Shown in pieces: positions 7,575 to 15,375 of a stretch of 59,513 bases of DNA. Position 1 is the stretch's first letter. Every line of letters starts with the position of its first letter. The position numbers and the translations under genes were made by a program. The DNA lies in IMG/VR virus record IMGVR_UViG_3300048014_000052, positions 1 to 59,513 of that record. The stretch is one strand, 5' to 3'. Source of the stretch: a virus. The notes under the pieces are model-generated. The model made no database searches. It was not told the DNA's origin and worked only from the letters and a program-made list of their open reading frames with translations.

Positions 7575-8498
7575 ATGAGCGATGAGAAAATCTCGGCGAT
7601 GCCGGACGCTGGTGTGCTTCAAAGCGGCGACCAGATTCCGCTTGTGCGTAGTGGCGGCAACTTCTCGACGACGCCATCGCGCGTAGCCGCCTATACCGGC
7701 GTTTCGGCTGTAGCGTCGGGCGTCGCAAGCCTTTCGACGGGCCTTTTCACGGCAAATTCCAGCCTTGGGTCGCTATCGACCGGCTTGTCGACAACAAAAA
7801 GCGGCGTCACGTCGAACTCCAGCCAAGTCACGTCTCTTTCGACGGGCCTATCGACTGCACTGAGTTCCGTCACAAGCCTTTCGACATCGACTTCCACGGC
7901 CATCGCATCAATCAGCGGCGGGGGCGCCAGTTACACACCGCCCATTTTGTCGGCCTTCACATATGCGAATCAGCCGCCCGGTGCGACGGCAACGGCAATC
8001 ACCGGTGGCATTCAGCTCTATTCACCATCGCTGTCGAGCACTTTTAATCTGAACTTGCTGTTGGAAAGCGCCCCGTCCGCGCCCTACACTAAATGGCTGC
8101 GCCTGACTTCTAATCTTAATCCAGCGGTTGAGTACTCGGATTTTGGGATGGCGTTTGCGGATGGTTCTGGAAGAATCCTAGCGTTTGAGTTTTTTGCGGG
8201 CGCAGGCACTCCCGATGGCGGTCTTACGGTCACCAATTATGACATAGACGGGTCGCGAAGTAGCTTCACCCCCTACGCGGACGCGCTACCTCCTTTGATT
8301 GGCGTTCACGACGATGGGACCAATTTGAACTTTCTGTTTAGCTTTGATGGCGTCACGTCCTTCCTTTACGAATCCGTTTCGCGGACCGCGTGGCTGACGG
8401 GCGGCCCCACTGAAATCGGATTTTTTACCAACGGATACGCGCAACCCATTATTGCGAATTTCTCGCATTGGGGCCCAAATCTGCCAGGTCCTATATGA
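7575..8498 (+). CDS. fibre-like virion protein with SLSTGL repeats
   Basis: A 307-aa protein. Residues 1-35 match the usual fibre/appendage lead-in (EKISAMPDAGVLQSGDQIPL). Residues about 40-115 are Ser/Thr-rich with repeated SLSTGL and SLSTST units spaced about 14 residues apart, likely a trimeric stalk. Residues about 125-307 form a beta-rich C-terminal domain (FTYANQPPG to FSHWGPNLPG) resembling lectin-like binding heads. It lies among head genes, so head fibre is as likely as tail fibre. It is followed at ATGA overlap by the sugar-modification cassette. Confidence 0.65.
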   Translation: MSDEKISAMPDAGVLQSGDQIPLVRSGGNFSTTPSRVAAYTGVSAVASGVASLSTGLFTANSSLGSLSTGLSTTKSGVTSNSSQVTSLSTGLSTALSSVTSLSTSTSTAIASISGGGASYTPPILSAFTYANQPPGATATAITGGIQLYSPSLSSTFNLNLLLESAPSAPYTKWLRLTSNLNPAVEYSDFGMAFADGSGRILAFEFFAGAGTPDGGLTVTNYDIDGSRSSFTPYADALPPLIGVHDDGTNLNFLFSFDGVTSFLYESVSRTAWLTGGPTEIGFFTNGYAQPIIANFSHWGPNLPGPI

Positions 8499-9475
8499 TT
8501 ACCAACATGCCGATCTACCGTCGAATGCAGTCATCGCGGGGCCAAGTCGTTCACATTGGCTCGCCGATCATTCGCCACTACGCGGGAATGCACGGTCTGG
8601 GGGACAACATCTACCAACGCGCCTATCTCGCGCAGGCTGGCGCGACCGCGGCGGAAAGCAGTCGCTTCATCGCGCTCTCAACCCCCTGGCCGGAACTCTA
8701 TGCCGATCTGGACGGCATCAAGGTCGTGCGCCCCAAGTCCCGGCTCCGGACCCAAGCGCGCAACGAAGAAGGTAGCGCCGCCGAATGGCACACGGGCGAC
8801 CTTCGCCAAATCCCCTCGCAGCGCATTGAGTACGGCCCGCAGGATCTTGTGCGCGGCATTTCGATCATTCGGTCCATGGGCCGGTTCTTTCCGGGAATCA
8901 CAGTCGAGCGCTTGTCGCTGCCAGCGCAGCTGACCGATCAGCCTTGGCACATCGACACCAAGCTGCCGATCGCGTTCATCCGCCCCGCGACCGTGCGGGC
9001 TGAATGGCGCAACGAAGCGCGCAACTGCCGCCCCGAATATGTAGCCGAGATCGCCGAGGCGCTCATGAGGCGCTATTTCGTGGTCTCAATCGCGGACCTC
9101 CAGGAAGGCGTCGAATGGCCGGTCAATGGTCTCCTTCCGCCCGCGCACATGCGCCTTCACGCTGGCGAGTTGTCGAGCATGCAAATGCTCGACTTGGCGC
9201 GCCGCGCGGCCGTAGCCGTGGGCCCCGTCGGCTGGCTCGCGCCGTTTGGGATCGCGGCGCCCGAAACCCCGACCTTTATCGTTCTGGGCGGTCAGCTCGC
9301 GCACAATGGTCCCGAGGTCATCGCGCCCGAGGCCCTTGGTCCAGGCCGGCTCGGCTTCGCCTACCCGGACAACCTTTGCAATTGTGCGAATATGCGGCAT
9401 CAATGCGACAAGCGGATCAGCGATCCCATGGGGCAGTTTCGCGCGTGGGCTGATCAAACGGGCATTGCACTATGA
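8495..9475 (+). CDS. GT9-like (GT-B fold) putative glycosyltransferase
   Basis: A 326-aa protein. The N-terminal GMHGLGDNIYQRAYLAQAGA resembles the G-x-GD start of heptosyltransferase-type GT-B enzymes. The C-terminal LDLARRAAVAVGPVGWLAPF with IVLGG resembles the donor-binding half, where a site is found at a Gly-Pro turn. A C-terminal CNCANMRHQC cluster is unusual and could bind metal. It opens a three-gene cassette with ATGA overlaps on both sides. The acceptor could be the fibre, capsid or DNA. The enzyme class is inferred from pattern only. Confidence 0.5.
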   Translation: MITNMPIYRRMQSSRGQVVHIGSPIIRHYAGMHGLGDNIYQRAYLAQAGATAAESSRFIALSTPWPELYADLDGIKVVRPKSRLRTQARNEEGSAAEWHTGDLRQIPSQRIEYGPQDLVRGISIIRSMGRFFPGITVERLSLPAQLTDQPWHIDTKLPIAFIRPATVRAEWRNEARNCRPEYVAEIAEALMRRYFVVSIADLQEGVEWPVNGLLPPAHMRLHAGELSSMQMLDLARRAAVAVGPVGWLAPFGIAAPETPTFIVLGGQLAHNGPEVIAPEALGPGRLGFAYPDNLCNCANMRHQCDKRISDPMGQFRAWADQTGIAL

Positions 9476-10110
9476 ACGCTGTCGCGCTCGCGCCGGTCGA
9501 TACCTTGGTGTGGGATGCTAATCAGGGGCTTGGCTTCTATCCCGTGCGAGAAGCTGATCTGCCTTATGATCAGGCCTATTTCGACAAATACGCCAAGATG
9601 GCCGACACGCCCATGGGCCGGCGCCTCAATGATTTTCGGGTCGAGTTGCTGGAAGAATGGCTTCCGATGGAAAGCGCCTTCCTGGATATCGGGATCGGCG
9701 ATGGCGCGTTTCTTCGGGCCATCGCGGCCCGAGGCCGGATTGGCGCGTGGGGCTATGATGTCAATCCCGCGGGCGTCGCGTGGCTTAAGTCCCGAGGCCA
9801 GTTTTCCCGCTGGGATATTGAGGATTGGGAAGCCATGACGTTCTGGGACAGCCTGGAGCACATTCGCGACCCCGCAGCGGTGCTGGAGCGAATTTCCGGT
9901 ATGGCCTTTGTGTCGATCCCGATTTTTCTGGACTCCGAGCACGTCATGCACTCGCGGCATTTCCGGACCGATGAGCACTTCTGGTACTTCACCCATTGGG
10001 GATTTGAGCGCTGGGCGATGCGGCTTGGATTCACCGTCATCGACCACACGCGCCAGGAAACGCACCTAGGTCGCGAGGACATTGAGACCTTCGTCCTGCG
10101 GCGCGTCTGA
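9472..10110 (+). CDS. class I SAM-dependent methyltransferase
   Basis: A 212-aa protein with motif I FLDIGIGDGAFLRAIAARG (about 64-82), an acidic GYDVNP (about 90) and TFWDSLEHIRDPAAVLER, the motif II/post-II pattern of Methyltransf_23/UbiE-type enzymes. Such small methyltransferases commonly act on small molecules or sugars. It overlaps both neighbours (ATGA upstream, one base downstream) inside the sugar cassette, so it may methylate a glycan made there. Confidence 0.75.
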   Translation: MNAVALAPVDTLVWDANQGLGFYPVREADLPYDQAYFDKYAKMADTPMGRRLNDFRVELLEEWLPMESAFLDIGIGDGAFLRAIAARGRIGAWGYDVNPAGVAWLKSRGQFSRWDIEDWEAMTFWDSLEHIRDPAAVLERISGMAFVSIPIFLDSEHVMHSRHFRTDEHFWYFTHWGFERWAMRLGFTVIDHTRQETHLGREDIETFVLRRV

Positions 10111-10718
10111 TGCGCGCGCTTTGTCTGGGCTCGGCAGCGTGCGTCTATGATGATCTAGCGATGGTCCGGGCCCTTGGGGTGAGCCAGGACCGAGGTTGGG
10201 TTCTGGTCGCGGTCAATCAGATCGCCGCCAAGTGGAACGGCCCCGTCGATCATTGGGCGACCTTTCACCCCGAGAAGCTCCAGCAATGGAAAAACCAGCG
10301 CCATGCGGCCGGCCTTCCCCCAGCCGGCGAATACTGGACGGCGACGCGCCGCGTGATTCCAAATCGCATGGAAATCAACCGCGTGCCCAATTGGGGAGGC
10401 TCCAGCGGACTCTTGGCCGCGCGCGTGGCGCTGGAACTGGGAGCCACCCATGTCGTGCTGTGCGGAATTCCGCTGGACTACGCCCAGGGCCACTTCAACA
10501 CGCCCGCGATTCCGTGGCGGGAAGGTGGCAGCTATCGCCGCGGCTGGGTCGAGCATGCGCTCGAATTGACCCGCGTGAAATCTTCTAGCGGATGGACGCG
10601 GGAATTGCTCGGCGCGCCGACTGCGGAATGGCTTGCCGAGGAACCGCCGCCTTGCGATACCGGGGCCATGGCGGGGGTGTTGGATGAGACCGAGCGTCGC
10701 GGCGCCTGTGCTGTTTGA
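10110..10718 (+). CDS. MptE/DUF115-like hypothetical protein of the sugar cassette
   Basis: A 202-aa protein starting MRALCLGSAACVYDDLAMVRAL, a Rossmann-like turn, with VLVAVNQIAA, VDHWATFHPEKLQQW and a second Rossmann-like stretch ALELGATHVVLCGIPLDY. This layout resembles phage proteins grouped with MptE-like or motility-accessory (Maf) glycosyltransferases that handle nucleotide-linked sugars. I cannot assign a reaction. It overlaps the methyltransferase by one base and the next gene by 35 nt. Confidence 0.5.
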   Translation: MRALCLGSAACVYDDLAMVRALGVSQDRGWVLVAVNQIAAKWNGPVDHWATFHPEKLQQWKNQRHAAGLPPAGEYWTATRRVIPNRMEINRVPNWGGSSGLLAARVALELGATHVVLCGIPLDYAQGHFNTPAIPWREGGSYRRGWVEHALELTRVKSSSGWTRELLGAPTAEWLAEEPPPCDTGAMAGVLDETERRGACAV

Positions 10719-11073
10719 GGATGGGTTCGCCGGCACCCACGCGGCCATGGTCACCCACGTTCACCCCGATGGCCAAACCGTCGATTTGATCGCTTTCCCG
10801 CCAGGCCGTAATCCTAAGGCCCACAAGGGGGTTCTGGCCCAAAACCCCGACCGCGACCCGCAGCCCCGGACATGGCGACCCCGGGAAATCATGTGGCCCA
10901 AGAGGTTCAGGACCGTGACCGAGCAAGAAAAACAAGCATTACTTGAAAACGCCGCTCAAGAAGCGGTCAAATTCGTTCTCGACTTTCTGGCTGGCAAGCG
11001 CGCGATCGTGATCAGCGATGCCACGGGCACGACGGGATTCACCATCAAGCTTGAGCCCCCTGCCCCGAGCTGA
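10684..11073 (+). CDS. hypothetical protein with SH3-like N-terminal half
   Basis: A 129-aa protein not recognised as a named family. The N-terminal half (AAMVTHVHPDGQTVDLIAFP) looks like the short all-beta domain often found in phage small proteins. The C-terminal half, TEQEKQALLENAAQEAVKF, is helical and ends in a short beta region. ATG 10684 overlaps the preceding stop by 35 nt. An upstream in-frame ATG at 10633 would add 17 residues of poor quality. It ends 5 nt before the gpF-like gene. Confidence 0.55.
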   Translation: MRPSVAAPVLFEDGFAGTHAAMVTHVHPDGQTVDLIAFPPGRNPKAHKGVLAQNPDRDPQPRTWRPREIMWPKRFRTVTEQEKQALLENAAQEAVKFVLDFLAGKRAIVISDATGTTGFTIKLEPPAPS

Positions 11074-11078
11074 CGCCC

Positions 11079-12107
11079 ATGGACTTCCGCATGGCAGACT
11101 TCCACGGCGCGCCTTTCCAAAAGGCCGATCCGACCGTTGATCCAGAGGCCGCGCGGCTTAAAGCGCTGTCCCAAGGGTTGGAAACGCGGCTGCGCGAGGC
11201 GTTCCTGAAATTCGTCCGCGACTGCCAGGACACCGAGGTCTTAAGCGTCGTGGCGGATCGCCTCGCCCGCGGCGATGTGGAAGGCGCCCTGGCGCTCATC
11301 GACATTCACATCCGCGCGCTCGCGACCACCGTCCCCCTGCTTTTTCAGGACGCCGCTATTGCCGAGGCCTCGGCGCTGGCCAGCCAAATCCGGATCGGGA
11401 CCGCGATCTCGTTTGATCCCGGCAATCCCATCGCAGCGACGCTCATGCGGCGCTCGCAGTTGGAATTCCTCCAGGCCATGACAGACAGCCAGCGGGACGC
11501 CACGCGGGCGGCGTTGGCCGAGGGCCTGGAGCGCGGTCTCGGCTACCAGGAGGCGGCTCGGCTCTTTCGCGACTCCATTGGGCTCTCTGCCGTCGATGTC
11601 GCGGCGGTGTCGAATTACGAGCGGCTTCTGCGGACCGGAAGCGCCGCGGCCCTGGATCGGCAAATGCGCGACATGCGCTTCGACCCCACGGTCGAGCGGT
11701 CGATTGAGGAGCGCGAGCCGCTTTCTGAGGATCAGATCGGCCGCATGGTCGATGCGTACCGGCGCCGCGCGCTCGCCTTTCGGGCCGTGGTGATCTCGCG
11801 GACCGAGTCCGGGCGCATCATGAGCGAGGCCCAAGAGGTCGCCATGGACCAAGTGATCCAGCAGGGCGGCATGACGGATGAGGATGTTGAGCAGACTTGG
11901 CTTTCCGTCGATGATGATCGGACCCGCGACACACACGCGGCGATGCAGGGCCAAGTGCGGCCGAAGGGTGTACCTTTCGACTCGCCCTCGGGCGCGCGGC
12001 TTCGTTATCCGTGCGATCCCCAGGCACCGGCGGCCGAGGTCTGCAATTGTCGCTGTAAGCGCCTATTCCGGATAAAGCTTAGGGGCGCTGGCCGCTTGGC
12101 GGCGTGA
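11079..12107 (+). CDS. Mu gpF-like head morphogenesis protein
   Basis: A 342-aa minor head protein. The C-terminal block (about 240-335) has VISRTESGRIMSEAQ, DDRTRDTHAAMQGQ, VPFDSPSGARLRYPCDP and EVCNCRC, the diagnostic His/Cys pattern of the Phage_Mu_F / SPP1 gp7 family. The N-terminal 200 residues are helical. In Mu and SPP1 this protein associates with the portal during early head assembly. Its place after portal and before protease and scaffold is the usual order. Confidence 0.88.
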   Translation: MDFRMADFHGAPFQKADPTVDPEAARLKALSQGLETRLREAFLKFVRDCQDTEVLSVVADRLARGDVEGALALIDIHIRALATTVPLLFQDAAIAEASALASQIRIGTAISFDPGNPIAATLMRRSQLEFLQAMTDSQRDATRAALAEGLERGLGYQEAARLFRDSIGLSAVDVAAVSNYERLLRTGSAAALDRQMRDMRFDPTVERSIEEREPLSEDQIGRMVDAYRRRALAFRAVVISRTESGRIMSEAQEVAMDQVIQQGGMTDEDVEQTWLSVDDDRTRDTHAAMQGQVRPKGVPFDSPSGARLRYPCDPQAPAAEVCNCRCKRLFRIKLRGAGRLAA

Positions 12108-12156
12108 TCCCGTGAGGATCTACATTCGTGACTTTCTAGCATGGCAGGAGGCCAAA

Positions 12157-12522
12157 TTGACAGACGCTCATCCTCATCACCGAAACCACGACCTCGGCAT
12201 TGGCGACCGCGCGGCGAAACTCCGCGAGGACTCGCAACGGCTTTATGAATGCGAAGACGCCATCAAGCTGATGGAGACACTTCAACGCCGAGCGCCCTTC
12301 ACCATCAGCGTGCGGTTCGGCGAGATCGACGGCAAGCCCGTGACCAACCCGGCGCTCGACATGGCCGTGACCAATTGGGTGCGGGATATCCTCGGCCAGC
12401 GCGACGCCGTTGAGCATTTGTCCCAGACGGTGCAGGCCACGCGCGCCGAACTCGCGCAGTCCATTCTGGACCGCGTGACGGAAATTCAAGCCGGGATCGC
12501 CGGGCCCCTGGCCATCGAATAG
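12157..12522 (+). CDS. hypothetical coiled-coil protein
   Basis: A 121-aa unrecognised protein starting (TTG) TDAHPHHRNHDLGIGDRAAK. TTG 12157 is preferred because AGGAGG lies 5 bases before it. GTG 12112 in the same frame would add 15 residues without a Shine-Dalgarno. Residues about 14-45 and 78-115 are predicted helices with heptad-like spacing (QRDAVEHLSQTVQATRAELA). A 183-nt gap with a long inverted repeat follows. Confidence 0.5.
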   Translation: MTDAHPHHRNHDLGIGDRAAKLREDSQRLYECEDAIKLMETLQRRAPFTISVRFGEIDGKPVTNPALDMAVTNWVRDILGQRDAVEHLSQTVQATRAELAQSILDRVTEIQAGIAGPLAIE

Positions 12523-12565
12523 GCTGGCGGATATACGTCATTCAGCGACGCGACAGCGACGTTGA

Positions 12566-12620
12566 GCGCGAGATGGCCTGGGTCCTTGGCGTCGAAAACT
12601 TAGGTCGGACCATCTCGCGC
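12566..12620 (+). promoter_or_regulatory. perfect 11-bp inverted repeat in intergenic gap
   Basis: GCGCGAGATGG at 12566-12576 is repeated in reverse complement at 12610-12620 (CCATCTCGCGC) around a 33-base loop. GGTCGCGCTTTT follows. The gap 12523-12705 holds no gene. The structure could be a weak terminator or a leader hairpin controlling the protease-to-capsid gene block. Confidence 0.5.
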
Positions 12621-12705
12621 GGTCGCGCTTTTCGTATCAAAACCCCATAGCTTGTGTCATTTCGGCAAATGCGCCACCATTAGTCGCATCGGCACAGGTG
12701 GGCGG

Positions 12706-13623
12706 ATGCTTCTACTCCTCAAGGAAGGCGCACCCGAATCCGGCGACGTTCATGTGAACGGTCCGCTTCCGGGTAAGCGCACTCCTGAGGACATAGAAGC
12801 CGAGCGCATTGCCAATCTGCGCACGACCGCAGGCGCGGTGAGAAAGCGCGATCTCCAGCCCCACGACGTTGACACCTCCAAGGCGCCGTTCATGTATGAT
12901 CCGCACTTTCTCGGAAGCCTACGACCCGACCAAGTGCCACGGTTCTACGGCGCCCTGACGGACAGCGAGAAGCTGCCGCGCAAGACCGTGAACCTGCATG
13001 AGCTTCACGCCACCCAGGACCGGGTGCTGACCGCCAAGGTCGAGGCTATACGCCGCGCGGGCGCGCCAGCCGGCAAGCTGCCGGTCGTCGTGCGCCACCA
13101 GGGCAAGCAGTATATCGCCGATGGCCACCACAGGCTGGCGGCCGATTGGCTATCGGGCGAGCGCCAAGCCGATGTCCGCTACAAGGATCTTGAGCCTGTC
13201 AGCAGCGCGCTGAAATCCGCCGAAAACAGCTTCGGCACGTTTTTTAAGGTATCGGGCGTCGACGATGGCCTGGGTTTGGTGTTTGGCTGGGGGATCGTCT
13301 GCACGGAAGACGGAAAGCCCTACTTTGACGTCCACAAGAACCACATCCCAGAAGACGCGATGGTGGAAGCCGTGACGGACTTCATGAAGAACAGCCGCGG
13401 CGCTGGCGAACAGCACGAGCGCATGGACGCCGGAACGGTCGTTCACTCATTCCCTCTGACGGCCGAAATCGCCAGCGCAATGGGCATCGGGACCGACAAA
13501 ACCGGGTGGATGATCGCCATGGCGCCGGATCCCGCGATGCTGGCGAAATTCAAGTCCGGCGAGCTGACGGGTTTCTCGATCGGGGGCACTCACCTTGAAG
13601 TTGACGGGAAACCTGTCCAATGA
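12706..13623 (+). CDS. ParB-like domain fused to XkdF-type prohead protease
   Basis: A 305-aa fusion. DVHVNGPL sits at residues 14-21, a peptide repeated at the N-terminus of the major capsid protein. Residues about 100-165 carry a ParB-like domain (QYIADGHHRLAADWLSGE). Residues about 185-305 match the XkdF / Peptidase_S78_2 family: FGWGIVCTEDGKPYFDVHKN, FMKNSRGAGEQHERMDAG and TGWMIAMAP ending in LTGFSIGGTHLEVDG. It would cleave scaffold and capsid precursors during maturation. ATG 12706 lies after GGTGGGCGG. The stop overlaps the scaffold gene by ATGA. Confidence 0.8.
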   Translation: MLLLLKEGAPESGDVHVNGPLPGKRTPEDIEAERIANLRTTAGAVRKRDLQPHDVDTSKAPFMYDPHFLGSLRPDQVPRFYGALTDSEKLPRKTVNLHELHATQDRVLTAKVEAIRRAGAPAGKLPVVVRHQGKQYIADGHHRLAADWLSGERQADVRYKDLEPVSSALKSAENSFGTFFKVSGVDDGLGLVFGWGIVCTEDGKPYFDVHKNHIPEDAMVEAVTDFMKNSRGAGEQHERMDAGTVVHSFPLTAEIASAMGIGTDKTGWMIAMAPDPAMLAKFKSGELTGFSIGGTHLEVDGKPVQ

Positions 13624-14768
13624 CACTTCCGGGAACGATGACCCGGTTTCGGGTCCACGAACTCAGCGGGGTCGATAAGCCCGCGCAACAGGGGGCGACG
13701 GTCGCGATCATGAAGCGCGCCTTCTCGGATAAGGAGCGTCAGGAAATGGCCGATAAGGGCCAAGCCCTGCCGGACGGATCCTTTCCGATCGCGACCGAAG
13801 AAGATCTCCACAACGCCATTCGAGCCATTGGTCGCGCCAAAGATGAGGCGAAGGCCAAGGCTCACATCATCGCCCGGGCGCACGCCATGGGACTGTCCAA
13901 CTCCCTGCCGGAAGGCTGGGTCAGCAAAGCGCAAGGAGCCGCGATGTCCACTGCAGCCGAAATCCGCAAGTCCCTGGGTCTGCCCGACAGCGCCAGCGAG
14001 ACCGAGGTCTATAACGCCATGGCGGCTCGGGTAAACAAAGCCGATGCCGAGAAGGAAGAGGCCGAAATGGCGGCCAAGAAAGCCAAGGATGAGGCGGAGA
14101 AGACCAAGAAGGACGCCGACATGATGATGCGCAAGGCGTCCATGACGGACATGGAGAAGGACTACTGCGAGGGCATGTCGGACGACGACATGGACAAGTT
14201 CATGTCCAAGACCAAGGAAGAGCGCGCGAAGATGATGGCGGAAGCCAAAAAGGCCGACGACACCCTCACGGTCGCCGGAACCACGATCCGCAAGTCCGTT
14301 GTCGGCGCCGGCCCGTTCGCGATTCTCAAGGCCCAGCAGGATCAGATCACGTCCCTGACCGCCGGCCTGGAAATCCAGAAGGCGGCGGCCGAGACCGCGA
14401 CGTTCATGAAGCGCGCGCAGGACGAAATGCCCTACCTACCCGGCACCCTTGAGGAGCGCGCCGCGGTGCTCAAGAGCATCGAAGCCATGCCCGAGGCGGT
14501 GAAAGCCACCCAAATGTCCATCCTCAAGGCCGCCAACGCCACAGCGAAATATGCCTTTGAGAAGCTCGGCAAGGGCTCGGGCCCGAAGGATGGCGACGAG
14601 GGCGATGTCGAGGGCAAGATCAAGAAGAAGGCCGAGGACTACCAAAAGGCCAACCCCGGCGTGTCCTTCGCCAAGGCGAGCGAGGCGGTCATGATGGCCG
14701 ATCCGGCGCTCTATGACGCCTACAACAAGCAACAGCGCGAAAGGGCCGCTGCGGTCGCTGCGAACTAA
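13620..14768 (+). CDS. scaffold-like capsid assembly protein
   Basis: A 382-aa highly charged protein. The first 30 residues (RFRVHELSGVDKPAQQGATV) are the segment that normally ends XkdF-type proteases, so protease and scaffold look like a split single protein. Residues about 35-100 hold a DUF6582-like block (ALPDGSFPIATEEDLHNAIR). Residues about 140-185 are a Lys/Glu coiled coil. The end, FAKASEAVMMADPALYDAY, is typical of scaffolds. It is expected to be transient and cut by the protease. Confidence 0.7.
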   Translation: MTLPGTMTRFRVHELSGVDKPAQQGATVAIMKRAFSDKERQEMADKGQALPDGSFPIATEEDLHNAIRAIGRAKDEAKAKAHIIARAHAMGLSNSLPEGWVSKAQGAAMSTAAEIRKSLGLPDSASETEVYNAMAARVNKADAEKEEAEMAAKKAKDEAEKTKKDADMMMRKASMTDMEKDYCEGMSDDDMDKFMSKTKEERAKMMAEAKKADDTLTVAGTTIRKSVVGAGPFAILKAQQDQITSLTAGLEIQKAAAETATFMKRAQDEMPYLPGTLEERAAVLKSIEAMPEAVKATQMSILKAANATAKYAFEKLGKGSGPKDGDEGDVEGKIKKKAEDYQKANPGVSFAKASEAVMMADPALYDAYNKQQRERAAAVAAN

Positions 14769-14837
14769 ACCCCCTGGCCTTCGGGCCTAACCGCAGCGTC
14801 GTGATGACGCCGCATCCCAAAGATGGAGGCAGGGCCC
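14769..14837 (+). promoter_or_regulatory. leader with GCGTC-GTGAT-GACGC hairpin, copy 1
   Basis: A GGCC-TTCG-GGCC tetraloop hairpin (about 14777-14788) is followed by the conserved CAGCGTCGTGATGACGCCGC. The stem GCGTC/GACGC is at 14796-14800 and 14806-14810. The cement gene follows. The same hairpin precedes the capsid (15330-15344) and tail-tube (18095-18109) genes. Confidence 0.7.
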
Positions 14838-15305
14838 ATGCCCGCGAATTTTGAACGCACCAAGACTATCAGCCGGATCGCGGGCGCCGACTTCACCGGC
14901 TATCCGAGCGCGGGCGAGTACAAGTTCGGGATCACCAATCCCAATGCCATCGCGGCCGGGTCATACACGCCGGCCGACGTGCCGGGCCTCTGGTATGGGT
15001 CTTCCCAGGCGGCTCCCGCCATTCCCGCCGGCAACGTGATCGTCAACCCTACGGCGGGCGCCGACTGCGATTATGTCATCGTAGGCAAGGCGCTTCCGGG
15101 CCAACCCGTGGAATGCTCGGTCGATGGCCGAACCCTGATCACGGTAGGCACGGGCGGTCTCACGGCCGGCCAGGACGTGATGAGCGACGCGAACGGCAAC
15201 GCCGTGGCGTGGACCTCGGGCAACTGGATCCTTGGCACGTGCCTGACCACGGCCAGCGCCGGGTCGATCACCGATATTCTGTTCAACCGCCGGGGCTACC
15301 ATTAA
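14838..15305 (+). CDS. capsid cement/decoration-like protein
   Basis: A 155-aa beta-rich protein starting MPANFERTKTISRIAGADFT. It has the small-cement pattern of repeated short strands with VIVGKALPGQPVECSVDG and AGQDVMSDANGNAVAW, resembling DUF2190-type decoration proteins that sit immediately before the major capsid gene. ATG 14838 is chosen with GGAGG about 9 bases upstream. The in-frame ATG at 14823 overlaps that Shine-Dalgarno. Confidence 0.7.
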   Translation: MPANFERTKTISRIAGADFTGYPSAGEYKFGITNPNAIAAGSYTPADVPGLWYGSSQAAPAIPAGNVIVNPTAGADCDYVIVGKALPGQPVECSVDGRTLITVGTGGLTAGQDVMSDANGNAVAWTSGNWILGTCLTTASAGSITDILFNRRGYH

Positions 15306-15375
15306 GGGCCGCCCTCCAACCCATTAGGAGCGTCGTGATGACGCCCCGTCCTCTTAACGGAAAGGAGTTCCCGGC
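15306..15375 (+). promoter_or_regulatory. leader with GCGTC-GTGAT-GACGC hairpin, copy 2
   Basis: GAGCGTCGTGATGACGCCCC has stem arms at 15330-15334 and 15340-15344 around GTGAT. It is followed by GAAAGGAG before the capsid ATG. It lies in the 70-nt gap between the cement and capsid genes. There is no T-run, so it is not a simple terminator. Confidence 0.7.
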
